NCBI GenBank assembly: GCA_029532625.1
Contig: JARFXM010000011.1
Span: 2,046,001 to 2,110,000 of the forward strand
DNA: 64,000 nucleotides
DNA from: Lomentospora prolificans
Lineage: Eukaryota; Ascomycota; Sordariomycetes; Microascales; Microascaceae
Reading direction: 5' to 3'
Positions 36,053 through 48,699 of this stretch are shown here, in pieces. Both the position numbers and the translations under genes were made by a program. How positions within the stretch are numbered: the first letter of the stretch is position 1; each line of letters opens with the position of its first letter. The notes below the pieces were generated by a model that was not told the DNA's origin, searched no databases, and saw nothing but the letters and a program-made list of their open reading frames with translations.

Positions 36053-38339
36053 TTAAAGCTTAGCCTTCGCCGTGGAAGCAGGATCGGCCGCAATCTCCTC
36101 GTACATACGGGCGATCTCAGCCTTGAAAGCCTTGGCAACCGGCGCTCTCTTAAGCTTGAGACTGAATCGAAAACGGGCATGTTAGCAAGAACGCTCCACT
36201 ATTGTTATGGCAATAATGGGGTACAAAAGAAACAACTTACGTAGGCGTCAAGAGCTCGTTGTCGACGGTGAAGGGGTCGACGAGAAGGAGACAGCTGCGG
36301 ACCTTCTCGAAGCTGTTGAACTTGTGGCGTTTGCCAATGCCGTCGAGGATCTTGAGGAAGGCCTTCCTCACGGCAGGGTCGGCACCTGCAGCCCTGAGGC
36401 CTTCAACGTTCGCGGGATCGACGGGCTTCTTGAGGATGTTGCTAGCCCAAGGAGCAAAGGTGGCAGGGTCCACGCCGAAGATGGCGACCAGGCTGGATTG
36501 GGCGGGGTCGCCGTGTACATAGGCAGAGGCAATGAGGGTAGTGCTGCCGGTGTACACGTTCTCGATCCTCTCGGGGGAGATGTACTCACCCTGAGAGAGC
36601 TTGAGCACGTTCTTCTTGCGGTCGATAATCTTGATACGGCCAAGGCTATCAATCTCCGCAATATCTCCGGTGTGGAACCAACCATCAGACTCGAGAGCCT
36701 TCTTGGTCTCTTCTTCGTTCTTGTAGTACTCGCGGAAGATGCAAGGGCCCCTAAGAAGAAGCTCGCCCCGGGGGCAAGGCTTGTCGTTCACCGAGTACTC
36801 GAGATCAGGAACCGACTCGAGGCAGACCTCAACGCCGGGGGCCGGGGGTCCGACGTTTCCGAGAGTGAAGTCCTGTCGGAGCTGGAAGGAAGCGACGGCA
36901 TAGGACTCGGTGAGACCATAACCCTGGACGAATGAGTTTCCAAACGCAGCGCGCAAGAATTCGTGGACGTCAGGATCAAGCATAGCGCTACCGCTAAGCA
37001 TGCTGTGGCACCTCTGCAGACCGAGGGCAGCACGGACCTTGGGAGTCCAGATGCGGTCATACAGAATATGGGTGTTGGAGGCGGCGCCGGCGGGCTTCTT
37101 CATGTTCGCCTTCTTAGTCTCGATGACATGACGCGAGAGAGCACCCTTAACACCCTCAGCTTCAATGGTAGCCGTTCGCAGAGCAGAGTTGAATTTGTTG
37201 TACAGGCGCGGGACCGACATCAAAGCAGTGGGACGGAGAAGCTTCATGTCATCGACAAGGCCGGCGATATCTCCGTGGAAGTAGCCAACACAAGCGCCCT
37301 CAGAAAGAGCAGTCATGTCAACCAACCTGCCGTAAATATGCGCCAATGGAAGGTATGAAATGTGTACATCCTTGGACGTGACGGTGCCGCCAGATCGAGC
37401 ACTGGTGATGGCTGCGATGGCGTTGCCGTGGGTAAGAACGACACCCTTAGGCATACCAGTGGTACCGGAGGTGTAGTTGATAGTGGTGACATCCTCTCGG
37501 CGGGGAGGGACGGGTTGCCGTCCAGACTCGGCGCCGATTGCCTCGACCTGGCTCATGGAGTAAATCTTGATGTTGTTCTGGGCAGCAATGGCATTCAAGA
37601 CCTCGAGTTTTGAGTAGCCAGATTCCTCGCCGGCGTCCAGGGAGTCAAGACAGACGATGATCTTCAGGGACGGAATGCGCGGCGCGAGCTTGAGGAGAGT
37701 GGGGATATGAGGTAGCGAGCAGAGAACGGAAGGCAGCTCGGCGTGATTCACAATATACTCGGTGGTGTCGGGGCCGAGGGTCTCATACAAAGAAACGGTA
37801 AAGAGAGACTGGGAGACGATGCCGAGATCTGGCAAGTAAATCAAACGTTAGCAAAACTGGCGAGGATAAGGATGGAAACGGAAAGCACCGCGCTGGGCAC
37901 ACTCCGTACCTGAAATTTGCCATTCAGCGCGGTTCTGCGACCACAGGCCGACGCCAAACTTGTCGGCGGTAATGCCGGCCTTCCTGTGGATTTCGACAAG
38001 ACCAGCGCCGAGGTTCTTGGCTCGCTTGGAAACATCGGCATAAGTTTGCCAAACATACTTGTTCTCCCACGCCTTGGTCTGGGGGTTCCAGGGCCGGCTG
38101 CCAAGACACCTGGAGTTGGGGAACTTCCTGACGACGTCCTCGAAAAGGTCATACGTGGTCTGGATCGCCGGGTCAAATGTGCTCAGGAGGGGGCCATCAT
38201 GGAATCGAAAGTTCCTGTAGATGGGACTGCGTCCTTCCCTCTCAGTGCCAGGGATAGCGACACCTTGGGCGGTACCCGGGGGAGGAGGGTTAGAGAGATC
38301 GCGGATAGCGCGCTCGGAATAGACTCGAGGGGCGGTCAT
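36053..38339 (-). CDS. Long-chain acyl-CoA synthetase, peroxisome-targeted
   Basis: Activates fatty acids to acyl-CoA using ATP. Three exons (37910-38339, 36241-37828, 36053-36161) join in frame to 708 residues. The ATG at 38339 has an ideal GCCACC context, and the frame upstream lacks another ATG. The AMP-binding motif TSGTTGMPKG lies at about 263-272; YGLTES and the fatty-acyl-CoA synthetase signature around DGWFHTGDI and IDRKKNVLKLSQGEY follow. The last three residues are AKL, a canonical PTS1 signal, so import into peroxisomes for beta-oxidation is expected, as for yeast Faa2. The signal is encoded in the small final exon (109 bases), after an intron with a CTAAC branch site, so splicing decides targeting. 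Confidence 0.95.
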
Positions 38340-41300
38340 GGTGGCTGTTAGGGGTTTCAACTCCTCGTGCGATTTCAGGGTCTACTCGAAGCTGCTGCGT
38401 CGTGTCTACTATAGACTATATCAACTACAAGGGTAGTAAGAGTCTGACTCGAAGGTGTTAGTACAAAGGTCCACCGACAGGAAAAGTTTCCCGGATGGCG
38501 AAAGCTCGGGTCGCAAATTTGGAGGCGTCAGGGTGAGCAAGGAGGTAAACTAGACGCACCTTGCGCAGATTTGGGCCAGAGTTGGACTGGGGACTGAGGG
38601 TAAACAGAGCTTGCGACAAAGGAAGGCAAGAGATCCAAGACAGGAGATGTCAGCATCCATTTGGGTATTTAGTTGGATGGGCCTCTGGGAAAGGATGCTT
38701 GAATCGCCGTCAGCAAGCCGAGGCACAATACATCGCTGCGGCTGACCTAGGAAGGTACTCCGAGCTCTCGTTGGCTGCATTACGGGGCCAATTTTAGTGG
38801 AGGCACACTACATCACGGAGTTAAGAAAGCGCTGGGACACACCGTCGCCGACTCCAACACCACTACCATGTGAATCTGGGGCCAGTAAAACACCCACTCG
38901 ATTGATTCGTCCCCAGAAATGCGGAGCCGAGGAACCTCCCATTTTCTTACTCCTCTACTATGTACCCTTCTCCGCCGCCAGTATTAGCCCTGAATTGGAG
39001 ATTTCGGAAGCTATGGATGGATGGCTCGGGATAACATCTCCCTAGGCTGTTCTCGACGCAGTCTGTCTCAATCCGCTTCTTAATTCGCGATTTGCAAAGT
39101 GACCTCATACCCCACTGCAATTCCAATGCGATATAGATTACACGACTTATTAGTTTAAACCGTTGAGTATTCATTTACATAGCCAAGGGTATTCCTAAAA
39201 CGGGGCCGGCACAAAGTCGCTTTTGGTCCAAATGTCAATGCTCTAGTGCATCTATGCATCCATTCTGATGCTCTGAATCTGTGCCAACGGTGGCGCCTTG
39301 TCATCAATGTAGCCAGCGTCAAATATGAAACAGACCACCGAGTCTGCCAGTGGCAACAGCTGGTAGGCTCAAGGTTCACGTGAGAGCGCGTCACCATGGA
39401 CCCGCCTTTGCTCTCTGCGGACACAAACGCGAACCTGTCGACTTGGTCATCCTCCTTTCCTTTCGAACCTCCTCTTCTGTTGATCGTCAACGTTGAAACG
39501 ACGGGCATGACTGGTGCCTAGTAGCCTTTTCCCAAGTTCCATTTTCAATTCATACCTTGTTAAATATAGTCAAAACAAGGACCAAGCAGACCAGCACGAC
39601 CGACACCAAGCTCTTTCGCCCCCTAGTTGCACCTCCAAACGCACGACGCCTCCCCTACAGTTCTCCGACTTCGCATTTTCTCTGACAGGAATTGCCCACT
39701 CCGGGCTTATCCGAATGGCTGGGCTTCCTGTTATACGCCACCCTAGAGCCTGAATCAGGACCTCTTGCCGTGGTTTTCAGTATGGTAGGGAGCCGGTTGT
39801 CCTGGTGACGACACAGCCCAGCGAGAAATTGTGTTTTCGGAACTTAACCCTAAGTTCAACTCTGGTTTATTCAAGCTTTGCATCTTTCGTCTGTTTGAGG
39901 CCGCTGTTAATTTCATTCGAGCTGCCTTTACGCGCCGCCGCTGAAAAGCGGTCCCGCGTTCTGGCCTCGTTGGGCCGGGCGTGCTCGAAGGGATGACCGG
40001 TAGCTGAGAGCAACCAGTCACTCTAAGTGTGTAAAGGGACGAGCCACTGAGTCACAACACGGTAAGATCCTCTGGTCTGAGGGCGCTTACTGGCTCCGTC
40101 CCGCTGGTATTTGACGTTCGGCCCAAATAGGACTGTTCTAGGGAGACGAGACATCTCGAGTAGCTCGGAGAGTGTTGGCTAATGCGCATCCGTCCGAGAT
40201 CCAAACCTGCCTATTCGGTCTATGTGCCCTCTGCATACAAACTGTGTTTGGTGTGCGGCCGAGGAAAACGGGAAGGGTGCGGCTCGGCTACACGCAGTCA
40301 GGAGTCGCTCGTTTCAACGCCGGTGCAAGGGACTGCCCTCGTCCGAATCGCTAGATCTTTACCGTGTATAACATAATTCTGTCTAGCGAGCGAGGAGTCC
40401 CTCAGCTACAAACGGAAACGGCTCCCCCCTCCTGACTCGTAGCTTCGTTGCTACTATTCCTGCCTGTGCGACGCCCTCAGCACCCGGAATCCTCCGACAC
40501 AATCTCGGAAGCCTAAATGGCGGATGCGCATTTCCCTCACGGACCGTTCAACCGAGACGACCGCACCTAGGACCCGACCTGTGACAATATCGCGGTCGTG
40601 TCATGCTTGCATGTGGTCCGGCCGGGTGCATTAACCTGCGGCTCACCGGCGCTGTCCTGTGAAGCCGGAGGGCGCCAGAAAACGGACCCTTTCAGGGACA
40701 CCTTCCTCTATTGCACCGGCGACAGAGATGATAGCACGGTTTTTGCCAGACGTTTTTGTCCGTGCGGAACCCGCCCTCTACATGCTCTCCTCGAGACTTG
40801 GATGGAGAGGAAACAACAAACGTCTCAGTTGGCACTGCGGACATACGGAAAGAGCTTCGGTCGGCCTTGCAGCTACTTGATACCCGCGTTTGGCTATGGA
40901 GCTGGGTAGCAATGCAACCATGACGGTTATGACTTATTCATGGCATCATCGTCCGGTTTCGGCCAAGTGAGAAGAGTCCTTTGACCTGGGACGGTCTCGA
41001 CCTTACTGAAACAGAGTTTCGCGCCGAATGAACGAGTGAAACAGCATTCAGGAACCCGATTAAAGATCGGTGTTTTAAAGCTTCGTGCTTTGCCAGGATC
41101 TGCGAATCGCTCAATCTGCAGGGCTCAAAATCAGTCTAGGACGTGGCCCATCAGGTCCAAAAACTCATCACCTATTGTAGATAAGGGCAGGCCATGGGGT
41201 TGGTAGCCCTGGTCGCGCTTTCTCCAGAAATGGCGAGAGCGCGGCCCTCCACATCCTGGGGATAAGTCTTCTCCCATTCCCCTGCAAATCTATTTGGGTT

Positions 41301-43063
41301 CATCACGCTAACCTGCCTACAGTGTTCCTTGACTGTTCCCGCGCGACTGGAATCTTTATGAAGCTCGTTGCTTTTTTTTCCGGGGGTTGCAACCATACTC
41401 CCTCCCTCACTCAATACGACGCTGAAACCATATGCTCAGCCCGAAGTCGCTTGTTAGTGCCAAGTCCAATTTCGAACCTTGATAGTCCAAGGTCAAGTGA
41501 AACATGGGCGAATCCCCACCCACATTGCTGAACCTGACCTTCAGGTCGAGCTCGTCATCCACTACGTACATTTTGCTCTTTCACCGTCCAAGCCAAGCGA
41601 GCCCACTTGTCGTCGGGACACTCCGATGGGACGCTCGCCCTCATTGGGTACAGCACACCGAATCGGTGACGACACATCTCGTCATGTCCTGCTTCTTGAT
41701 TACAATGCTTCCCAGCCTACTTCCTGTTCGCGCATGCATTTGTCTACGTGTGTGCGTTGATTCCTCCTCCCATATCTCGTCTCTGCACCCCGCAGCATAT
41801 TCTCACGTGGACCTAGTGATGGCACATGGGAGGCTGGGCCCACGATGATGTGATTCTATCCCTCGAGTGATCTGTCACTTCCTCCCTCTACGCTGTCTAT
41901 GTCTTTTGCTAAGCACTAGCGGCCAGCCGGCGGAGACAAACTCCCGAGGAAAGCCGGCTTGGTGCCCCGACTGTCGGTATGACAAGAGGTATATAGTACG
42001 ATATAGTTTCGACCTTGCCCAAAAAAGGATCAACCAAAGAAAAAAAATAATAAAAGGCGGCGGATGCGATGGATGACGGTACCAATAGTCCAGCCCCATC
42101 TGCTATTTCCTGCAATGCGACGCTGTTTCGACCTGTCAACCCTTGGACATGCACCAGTGGGAAGAAAACCCCCACAAGGGGGAGGGGAGACGTGCCTCGT
42201 TATGGGCGGGCATTAGCAGTCGTAACGCCGTTAGAATGCTCTACCTGGCGTTTTACATGGAAGACACGAGCGAGCTACTGCGCGTTTGTCGGCTCCACCA
42301 AGATATACATTCTGGTCCCAATTGGCCTGACCTCAGGGTATGCTTTTTTTGAGTAATACTTTGTTCCATGTATTGCCTGTTCGTCAAATTCGTAAGGCTT
42401 GGTAAAAGCAAATAAATGGCTTAGAAAGACAAGAAATCAAACATGACCAAAATGAGATTCAAAAAAAACCGTCCCCAAAAGAAATCGCTACCCTAAAAGA
42501 GATTCCGGAGAACGCGTTGCGCATACTCGCCACGCTAATTCCGAACGATGAAAAGCCCGTACTGCATGGAGATGGATTTAAAAGACGGCCAGCCGGCCGA
42601 GCGCCTCCACACCGGACCCCCACCTTTCCCCAGCTCTGCTACGTTGACCTCGATCCAATCCGCTTCCAAGTCCATTCGTTTTCGTTTCCTCGCAAGCCCG
42701 AGTCAGACATGGCCTTCGTATGTTCCCCCGCCACTTATTCCCGTCGTTCCCGGACGTTGACCTCATCCGTGCCTCATGCGCCCAGGAGATGTAAAAAACG
42801 TGCTCCTACCAGTCGCGGCTCTGGCCCTGTGCAGCCCCTCTCCCTCGTCTATTCCCCTCAGGACTGTTCCAATATTTCTCTCGTTTCGTGCGTGCTCTTC
42901 TTCCGGGGGGTTTCGCCACAATTTCCTGTTGCCATTTTCCGTATTGTCGCAGTCACAGTGCAGGAGGCCCGTCTACATAAATCCCTCCAGCGTCGGCTTC
43001 AATTCACCTCCATAGCGCCGTTCATGTGCAGGGGAAAACGTCGTGGTACCCGTTCCAGGCCCT
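38340..43063. other. 4.7 kb gene-poor interval
   Basis: The first few hundred bases are presumably the acyl-CoA synthetase promoter. The rest holds a candidate small gene at 39252-39508 (listed) and otherwise only short frames of random composition. The long plus-strand open frame from 42517 is discussed among the rejected items. Confidence 0.5.
39252..39508 (-). CDS. Candidate small two-exon gene, 57 residues, unknown
   Basis: I do not recognise it. The downstream part, 39252-39359, is the convincing piece: 35 residues with good codon bias, including LLPLADSVVCFIFDAGYIDD and APPLAQIQSIRMDA before a stop. Just upstream, after a CCAG acceptor, the same frame has stops, so an intron is needed. 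A possible first exon is 39443-39508, starting MPVVSTLTINRRGG, joined by an 83-base intron with a weak GTCGAC donor. GTGTCC at 39425 would also keep frame. The donor is uncertain and the first exon may lie elsewhere. Confidence 0.22.
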
Positions 43064-43497
43064 TCATGGGATACCACCCTCTTCCCTTTTTCGTTCTCTT
43101 TGGACGCCAAACTCCCAGGGGTTCGGGCCGGAGTTTTGCCCATCTCGGGAAGACAAGGTATCTTCGGAGCGCTCAATTTGTTCAAAACGGGCGCACGCCT
43201 CAGCCAAGTGGCTGCCTAGGTCGCCGTCTTCGTGGCCGTGAGCGTCACAGCCATCCGCCTAAAGTGGTGGATAACATGTCAGACCCTTTTCCTTTCCCAC
43301 CGGTCTCTCTCCGCAAATGCGTCTGCCGGCGTTGGGTGTGGGTAGCGGAACCTAGTTAGTTCGTGATTTGCACTTACAAGACATTGCATGCAGGCTTCTC
43401 CGTTAACGTAAACCCAGTTTTGGCAAGACTTGGTGTAAAAGTACTTGCACCTATATTTGTAGAAGCCGCCGCCGGTGCCGCTGAAGCTGGTAGCCAT
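43064..43497 (-). CDS. Small Cys-rich fungal protein, 104 residues, unknown function
   Basis: Two exons (43378-43497, 43064-43258) join in frame; the 119-base intron has a GTAAGT donor, a CTGAC branch and a TTTAG acceptor. The N-terminus MATSFSGTGGGFYKYRCKYF is followed by cysteines at 17, 25, 36, 39 and 44 and histidines at 47 and 49. The spacing Cys-x7-Cys-x10-Cys-x2-Cys suggests metal binding. There is no secretion signal and the C-terminal half is acidic then basic. I recall similar short proteins with an RCKYFYT...NWVYVN...C core in other Sordariomycetes, none with a known function to me; that memory needs a search. The gene is divided so that neither exon forms a long open frame, and a spurious 280-codon frame covers it on the other strand. 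Confidence 0.6.
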
Positions 43498-44175
43498 CTT
43501 GAAGTGACTAGGGGAAGAAGTGGAGGCGGAGAATCAAACTGATAATACAATGCAACACGATGTATGAATTATAAGAGGAATAGCTGTTCGGTGGATCAAC
43601 AGAGGTGTGAAGGTCACTACCCGCTGGTAGTGAAGCGGTTTTAGCTGCTTGAAAGCAGATGGGTCCGAGGAGACCGTTGAAGTGCAGACCCAACTCGAAA
43701 TTGGGGCGGCGAGAGGTCGAAGCCTCCACAGGGGCTTGAAATCCGGAATGAGGTTATATGGAGACCTCTCTAGCAAGCTAGAGGTGTCCTAGCAGTTGGC
43801 CCGATTCAGAGAATGTGAAGATATATAAGGCAATGAAAGACAGAGAGGGGATAGACAAAGTGGTGAAATTGAGGTCATGAGGCTCTCGTGGTTGGGTTCC
43901 ACCTGGAAATTATATATTCGGATACATTGATTCCACATCGGAGGGGAGGTCCCCTCTGTGGGTTGGGTGGTCAGCACAAGGTATTCAGGAAGTTCATATG
44001 AAGACGAATTGCCCACGGCCACCCTTCTTCTGGACAAGAAATTGAGTGGGGTGAGTTAAGCCCGATGCACGCGGCGCACGTTGCGTCTATCTGAGTGGGA
44101 CGTATTACATTTGGTTATAGCCAATCCGTGAGTTTGGAGATGAGAGGGAGTGTATGTGCAGGCGTGTAGGAATAA

Positions 44176-44210
44176 GTGTGTGTGTGTGTGTGTTGGTGTG
44201 TGTGTGTGTG
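44176..44210. repeat. GT microsatellite
   Basis: A GT dinucleotide tract of 35 bases with one TG/GG interruption in the middle. Confidence 0.9.
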
Positions 44211-44911
44211 AACTTTTCCCACTATTAGCTCTAGGAGGAGGGGGAATAGACTGTTCAACAGGTGCTGTTTGTGTAACAGGCCAGGCCAGGCTGGCGGCGA
44301 TAGAGGAAAGAGCACGTCCAATCTCGTGCTGTGCTTAGGAGAGGCAAGCTGTGGCCCGATAGGAGTGCCGGGGTTCCCATCAGCAACTGCGGACCCGCGG
44401 TTGCATCCTGAGGGGACCCGCGATGCACCAACCGCCGATTGGTAGCCCGGCCCGGGTGGGAACGCGTGCTGGAGTTGGATAACGGAGGATGTCGCCTTCG
44501 GGTCAGCGGGTCAGTTCATAACTTTGGCGTTATGTGCCAAGTGCAGCCCTGCTTTCCCGGCCATTCTGGATCGCACGAACCATTATTGCTGCTGCCTCTT
44601 TGTCACCCCTGTCGTCCCGTTTTGGGGCCCCGCTTGAGAAATATGCATAGTGAAATTCTTTCCGTACCACGATGAGGGCTTGGGGATGGTGTATGATGAC
44701 AGTAGAGTAGATTGCCAACACTCAAAAGCTAGAAAAGTGCTATTCGAGCGGCAACTTGCTTCCGCCAGCCTTGATGGAGCAGACTGCAGAAAGCCCTATT
44801 GGGGCATTTATCTTTTTTCGGCCAGTCGTCCTTGTCCTATAGCATGACATGACAAAAGAGGACTAGAGCCTGACGGCGTGGGAGGGTCGTATGCAGGTAG
44901 GAGGCGCTGCC

Positions 44912-44930
44912 AAAAAAAAAAAAAAAAAAA
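44912..44930. repeat. Poly-A run (19 A)
   Basis: An uninterrupted run of 19 A in non-coding sequence. Confidence 0.85.
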
Positions 44931-46570
44931 TTGTGGCAGCAGACGGAAGGGGAATGTAGTGAAAGGCATACTTGTAGTTGCCCACCTCTGGGCGGTTGCA
45001 TATCATGGGTATGGGTTCTCTATGCCCACCTTCCCCCCCCACACACGCCACAGACCTACTTTAGGAGTTGAGGGCAGCATCCAGTATGCACCGTGTGGTA
45101 GGTTGATCGAGCGGTGGCTTACGAGGCTTCTGGAAGTAGGGTTGGGGCAAGCTCCAGGCCTCAGCTGGGTGTGTACGCCCTCGGCGATCCTTGGTGCCGT
45201 CGTGCAGCGAGAGCCGTAGCAAGCAATCAGCCAACGGGGAATAGTTGCGAAAATGGCGTGTATGGCTCGATATGCCCACTCGCATACGCACTCGACACTC
45301 ACACACCCCAATGGTTGCAAATAACCAGGCTCGTATATGTATAGTTGAGCTGTAGCAGTCCTTAGTCACATTGATAATCAAGACTTTGGTGATGAACATC
45401 CTTGCCTTGGACTTCTGGCCAGCGCCATAATAAACGCAGTACGACAAGAGAGGCAATGCGTGAGCTGGATAATGCGGAGCAGGCTGCGCCGGGCTGGTGA
45501 GAATATGCACCACGGCAGGAAAGCTGGAAGTTTCAATGGGATACCCGGGCCGGCAGTGGGCTAGTCGCTTGGTCCGGGCCCGCCGGAATACCTCCAAATA
45601 AGGCTGATTGAGACCCGACCTTGGCTCGAAGGGGACAAATGGAGGGTGGCTAGGACATTGATCTCTTGGGGCACGTTCCCGCCACTCGCCCGAAGCGAAT
45701 AACGAGGGAAAGCAAAGATGGAAATGAGCAAGGCAGGGAAGGGTAGAAAATCCAGGTTTCTCGTTCACGTCGAGCGGCTATCCGGCATCCGAAAACTCAA
45801 GGTATGCATCTGGCTTACTCTTGCTGGTCCCAGGGAAGCATCATCCACAAATGCATTGAATTGCAGGTCGCCGGTCGTCATCGGGGCCCGTTGTAACCCG
45901 GATAGGACTGGATATAATCTTTGGACTGTTGGTATTTCTGCCTCGTTGAGGCGTTATGAGATCGCCCCTGGTTATCTCAACGGATTGCTCTGCAGGGCTG
46001 AGGATAAGTTTAGCACCTTTCCTGTAGCCGTTTATTCCCACACCAATGCTCCTTGCGTTTTTCGCCATCTAGCACCGGATTAGGTAGGGAAGGACATCAA
46101 TGCCCGCGAGCCCGCCACAAGGGTCCTCTTCGACCCTTTCCCGCCCGAGGTATTTCGTCTTTGGAAGAAGTACCCAGTCAAGAAATAATTTGCGCCATAC
46201 CTCCCCCGTCTAGTTGGCGTTGTGTTCCTTGAACAAATGTCAAATGCGCTCACGTACATCATGGGCAAGAACGCGAGAAACGAACGAGACGGAGCCGCTC
46301 TTACGCTTTGCTGCAGCCCACAACCCTGCTTTCCCATCGTTTCTGGCGTATGATTTGAAGGAAACCCGAATAACGGCACCCGACAAGCTCAACCCGCGGG
46401 TGGCCGATGGCGGCCCACTGACCTTCAAATATCTATTACTAGGATCTAATCGCACTAAAAAGAGATCCATGTATGATCTCCGGAGACGCTCTAGGGGCGT
46501 TGCCTTGGTCCTGGACTAATTCCGCACGTCCCCGCGTGCTGCAGGGCACTTTTTCGGAAACAACGATACC

Positions 46571-46666
46571 CCACAGGAAGAACGTAATCGAGGTCTAGGA
46601 AAGATCGATCCCTTCCTGTTGGTGTGAATGCAGGAAGGGACGATCGGACTCTAGATTACCCTGTGG
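46571..46666. repeat. Imperfect inverted repeat / hairpin
   Basis: Arms of about 40 bases flank a 12-base loop. The inner stem TCCCTTCCTG pairs with CAGGAAGGGA without mismatch, then GATCG with CGATC after a bulge. Outward, GTAATC pairs with GATTAC and CCACAGG with CCTGTGG, with unpaired bases between. It could be a small-RNA precursor, a piece of a MITE or chance. Confidence 0.5.
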
Positions 46667-48312
46667 TCTCACCCTTGCACCTTTGTTCTCACAGGCACTA
46701 TCTGGACATTATGCCAGGTGATTGGTGACATTCTTCCGAAGCTGGGCAGCTCGCGGTTATATCTAGATTGCATCCTGCGTCGGCAGGTGCCCCCTCTTGA
46801 TCCAAGGCGGGCTTGGCACTAGGTCCCGGACGTGCTCCGAGGCAATACCATGTTAGCCTGGATCTTGGCTCGGCTACATTCAGCTACGGCGGTTACCTAA
46901 GAGAGTGATTGTTCTCTTTGGGGCCTCCTCCGCTAATATCAGCATCGCAAGACTCATACATATCGTTCCGATGTCCAAACCTTCAGAACCCTCTTCCAAC
47001 TGGTGCTATCGGTGACACCGTATGGAGCCGACTATCTGCTTCCGAAGTGGCACTGCATCACCTTGGAGGAACCTTAGAAACAGCCTCTGTATGGAAGCGT
47101 CTTGGACAGATGTAAGCCTGCAGAGCCAGCGACAAATCAAGAACAGTTATAACAAATGTGAGTTTCTGCCATGGTTTGCTTCTGCACCTCAAACATGCTC
47201 TTCGATGCTTCCTCGCCCATTCTCCCTGATACCTGCCCGGGCTCCGCTCAAGCATGCTGCGACTGCACATCAAGATGAGGAAGGAAGGGCCTCCTTCTCC
47301 GGGCGACCCGAGGTCTAGGCCCTTGATTCCGTCGTCAATGGATCTCATGACACGGTATTTCAAGGTCCTGGCGGCATACAACTTCCCATATCTCCTTCGT
47401 TTCCGAAATACATGCCACCCACGTACGAATTGTCACTATTAGCGCGTGTGATATGCTGGAAAGGGCCCAGTCCTCAGTCCCACTATCGGGAATCAGGACA
47501 TGTGGCAAAGCAAGATCCCCATCAAAAGGCAATCCTGAAAATATCAAGGAAATCCCAATGTCAGCCGAGCAGGTGGGGATATCAAGGGGGCCAAGGCAAC
47601 AGCCAGCAACCCTTGCTGCGTCCAGCCAAATTAGGCAATGCACTATTACCAACTTCCTTCTCCATCAGCAACCCTCGGGTCTTCTTTTTGGGGGGTTTCC
47701 TCCCACCTTCCTCCCACCCTCTTGCACGATGCCCTATCCTGCTAGCCCTTCGCTTCCGACGCCAGTCCGAGTTAAGAGTACCAGGACACTGGTCAGCAGC
47801 TACATGGCCTTTCCTTGTTACTGCACGCCATCATACGATTTCAGGAGACGGACATTTCCGTCCAGATGCGTCCAGATGGTGAAACTATTTTGTGAAGTCT
47901 TGCTGTCCTTGCCAGGCTCCGCATGTCCCATTCAAAGGCTACAGCCTGTCGGCAACTGAACAGATGTGCTGGGAGCGCAACCCGAGGTCTCGTCCCCCTC
48001 ACCTCGGCATATCCTGACCGCCGACACCCATCTGGACTGAACCCCTGATCGATCCATGGCCTTATTACTGACTCGTCATTTTCCGATTGAGATCGACTCC
48101 ATCTCGATCTAGAAGGTTCGTCCGAATCGGAATTGTGCTCTCGTGGTTGGTGAACTGGGTTGGAATGAGGCCCAATCAAGACTTGGCGTTTAGGGCACAA
48201 CCTGGACTTCTTGACGCTCGCTCGCAACGTCTTGTCAGAGTGGGAAATAGTATCGAAGCATCGCACCTAGGCCTCCCGCCATTTCATTCAGAGGCGCTAG
48301 TCAAACCATTTT

Positions 48313-48699
48313 ATGGATAGATTTTATTCAGCCGACTTGAGCGCCCATCAAGTGCGTGGTGGTCTGCGGGTTGGCGCGTCTGGCTTGCCCCACCAATTTG
48401 CTGCCGCACCTAACTTTGCCACAAAAGGGACCAAGTCTAGGAACAGTGGCATCGGTCGGCCTGACAAAAACGTCGCTTTCCAAGAATGGCTTAGACCCTT
48501 CATCGGGGCTCTGGGTCCCGGGTTCCGAGATCTGCACGACTGGCGGAGCATTTCCTCTTCCGATCAGCAAGGACCTCTTTACATCGATTGCTTTCATAAA
48601 TCGGCAAGCTTGAATGATTGGTGCGGTCGAATTGCTTACCAAATTCATGCAGTGAATGCAGCTATCGGATCAATGATACTCAATTCTACTTATTTGTGA
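48313..48699 (+). CDS. Hypothetical ORF, 128 residues, doubtful
   Basis: An uninterrupted plus-strand frame from ATG (MDRFYSADLSAHQVRGG) to TGA, convergent with Prp43. The second half reads somewhat like protein (AFQEWLRPFIGALGPGF, YIDCFHKSASLNDWCGRIAY), but codon bias is weak, I see no known domain and the opposite strand is also open for 106 codons. It may be chance. I list it because it is among the better ATG frames of the interval. Confidence 0.18.
   Translation: MDRFYSADLSAHQVRGGLRVGASGLPHQFAAAPNFATKGTKSRNSGIGRPDKNVAFQEWLRPFIGALGPGFRDLHDWRSISSSDQQGPLYIDCFHKSASLNDWCGRIAYQIHAVNAAIGSMILNSTYL

Noticed and set aside
36207..36935. 242-codon plus-strand frame
   Set aside because: Antisense to the acyl-CoA synthetase coding exon; no family motif.
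42517..43359. 280-codon plus-strand frame
   Set aside because: It starts at TTG, is rich in Arg, Pro and Ser with no domain, and overlaps the spliced small Cys-rich gene on the other strand, which has far better evidence.
45061..45768. 235-codon minus-strand frame
   Set aside because: Composition looks random (Arg, His, Pro, Ser), with no motif or codon bias; probably chance in GC-balanced DNA.
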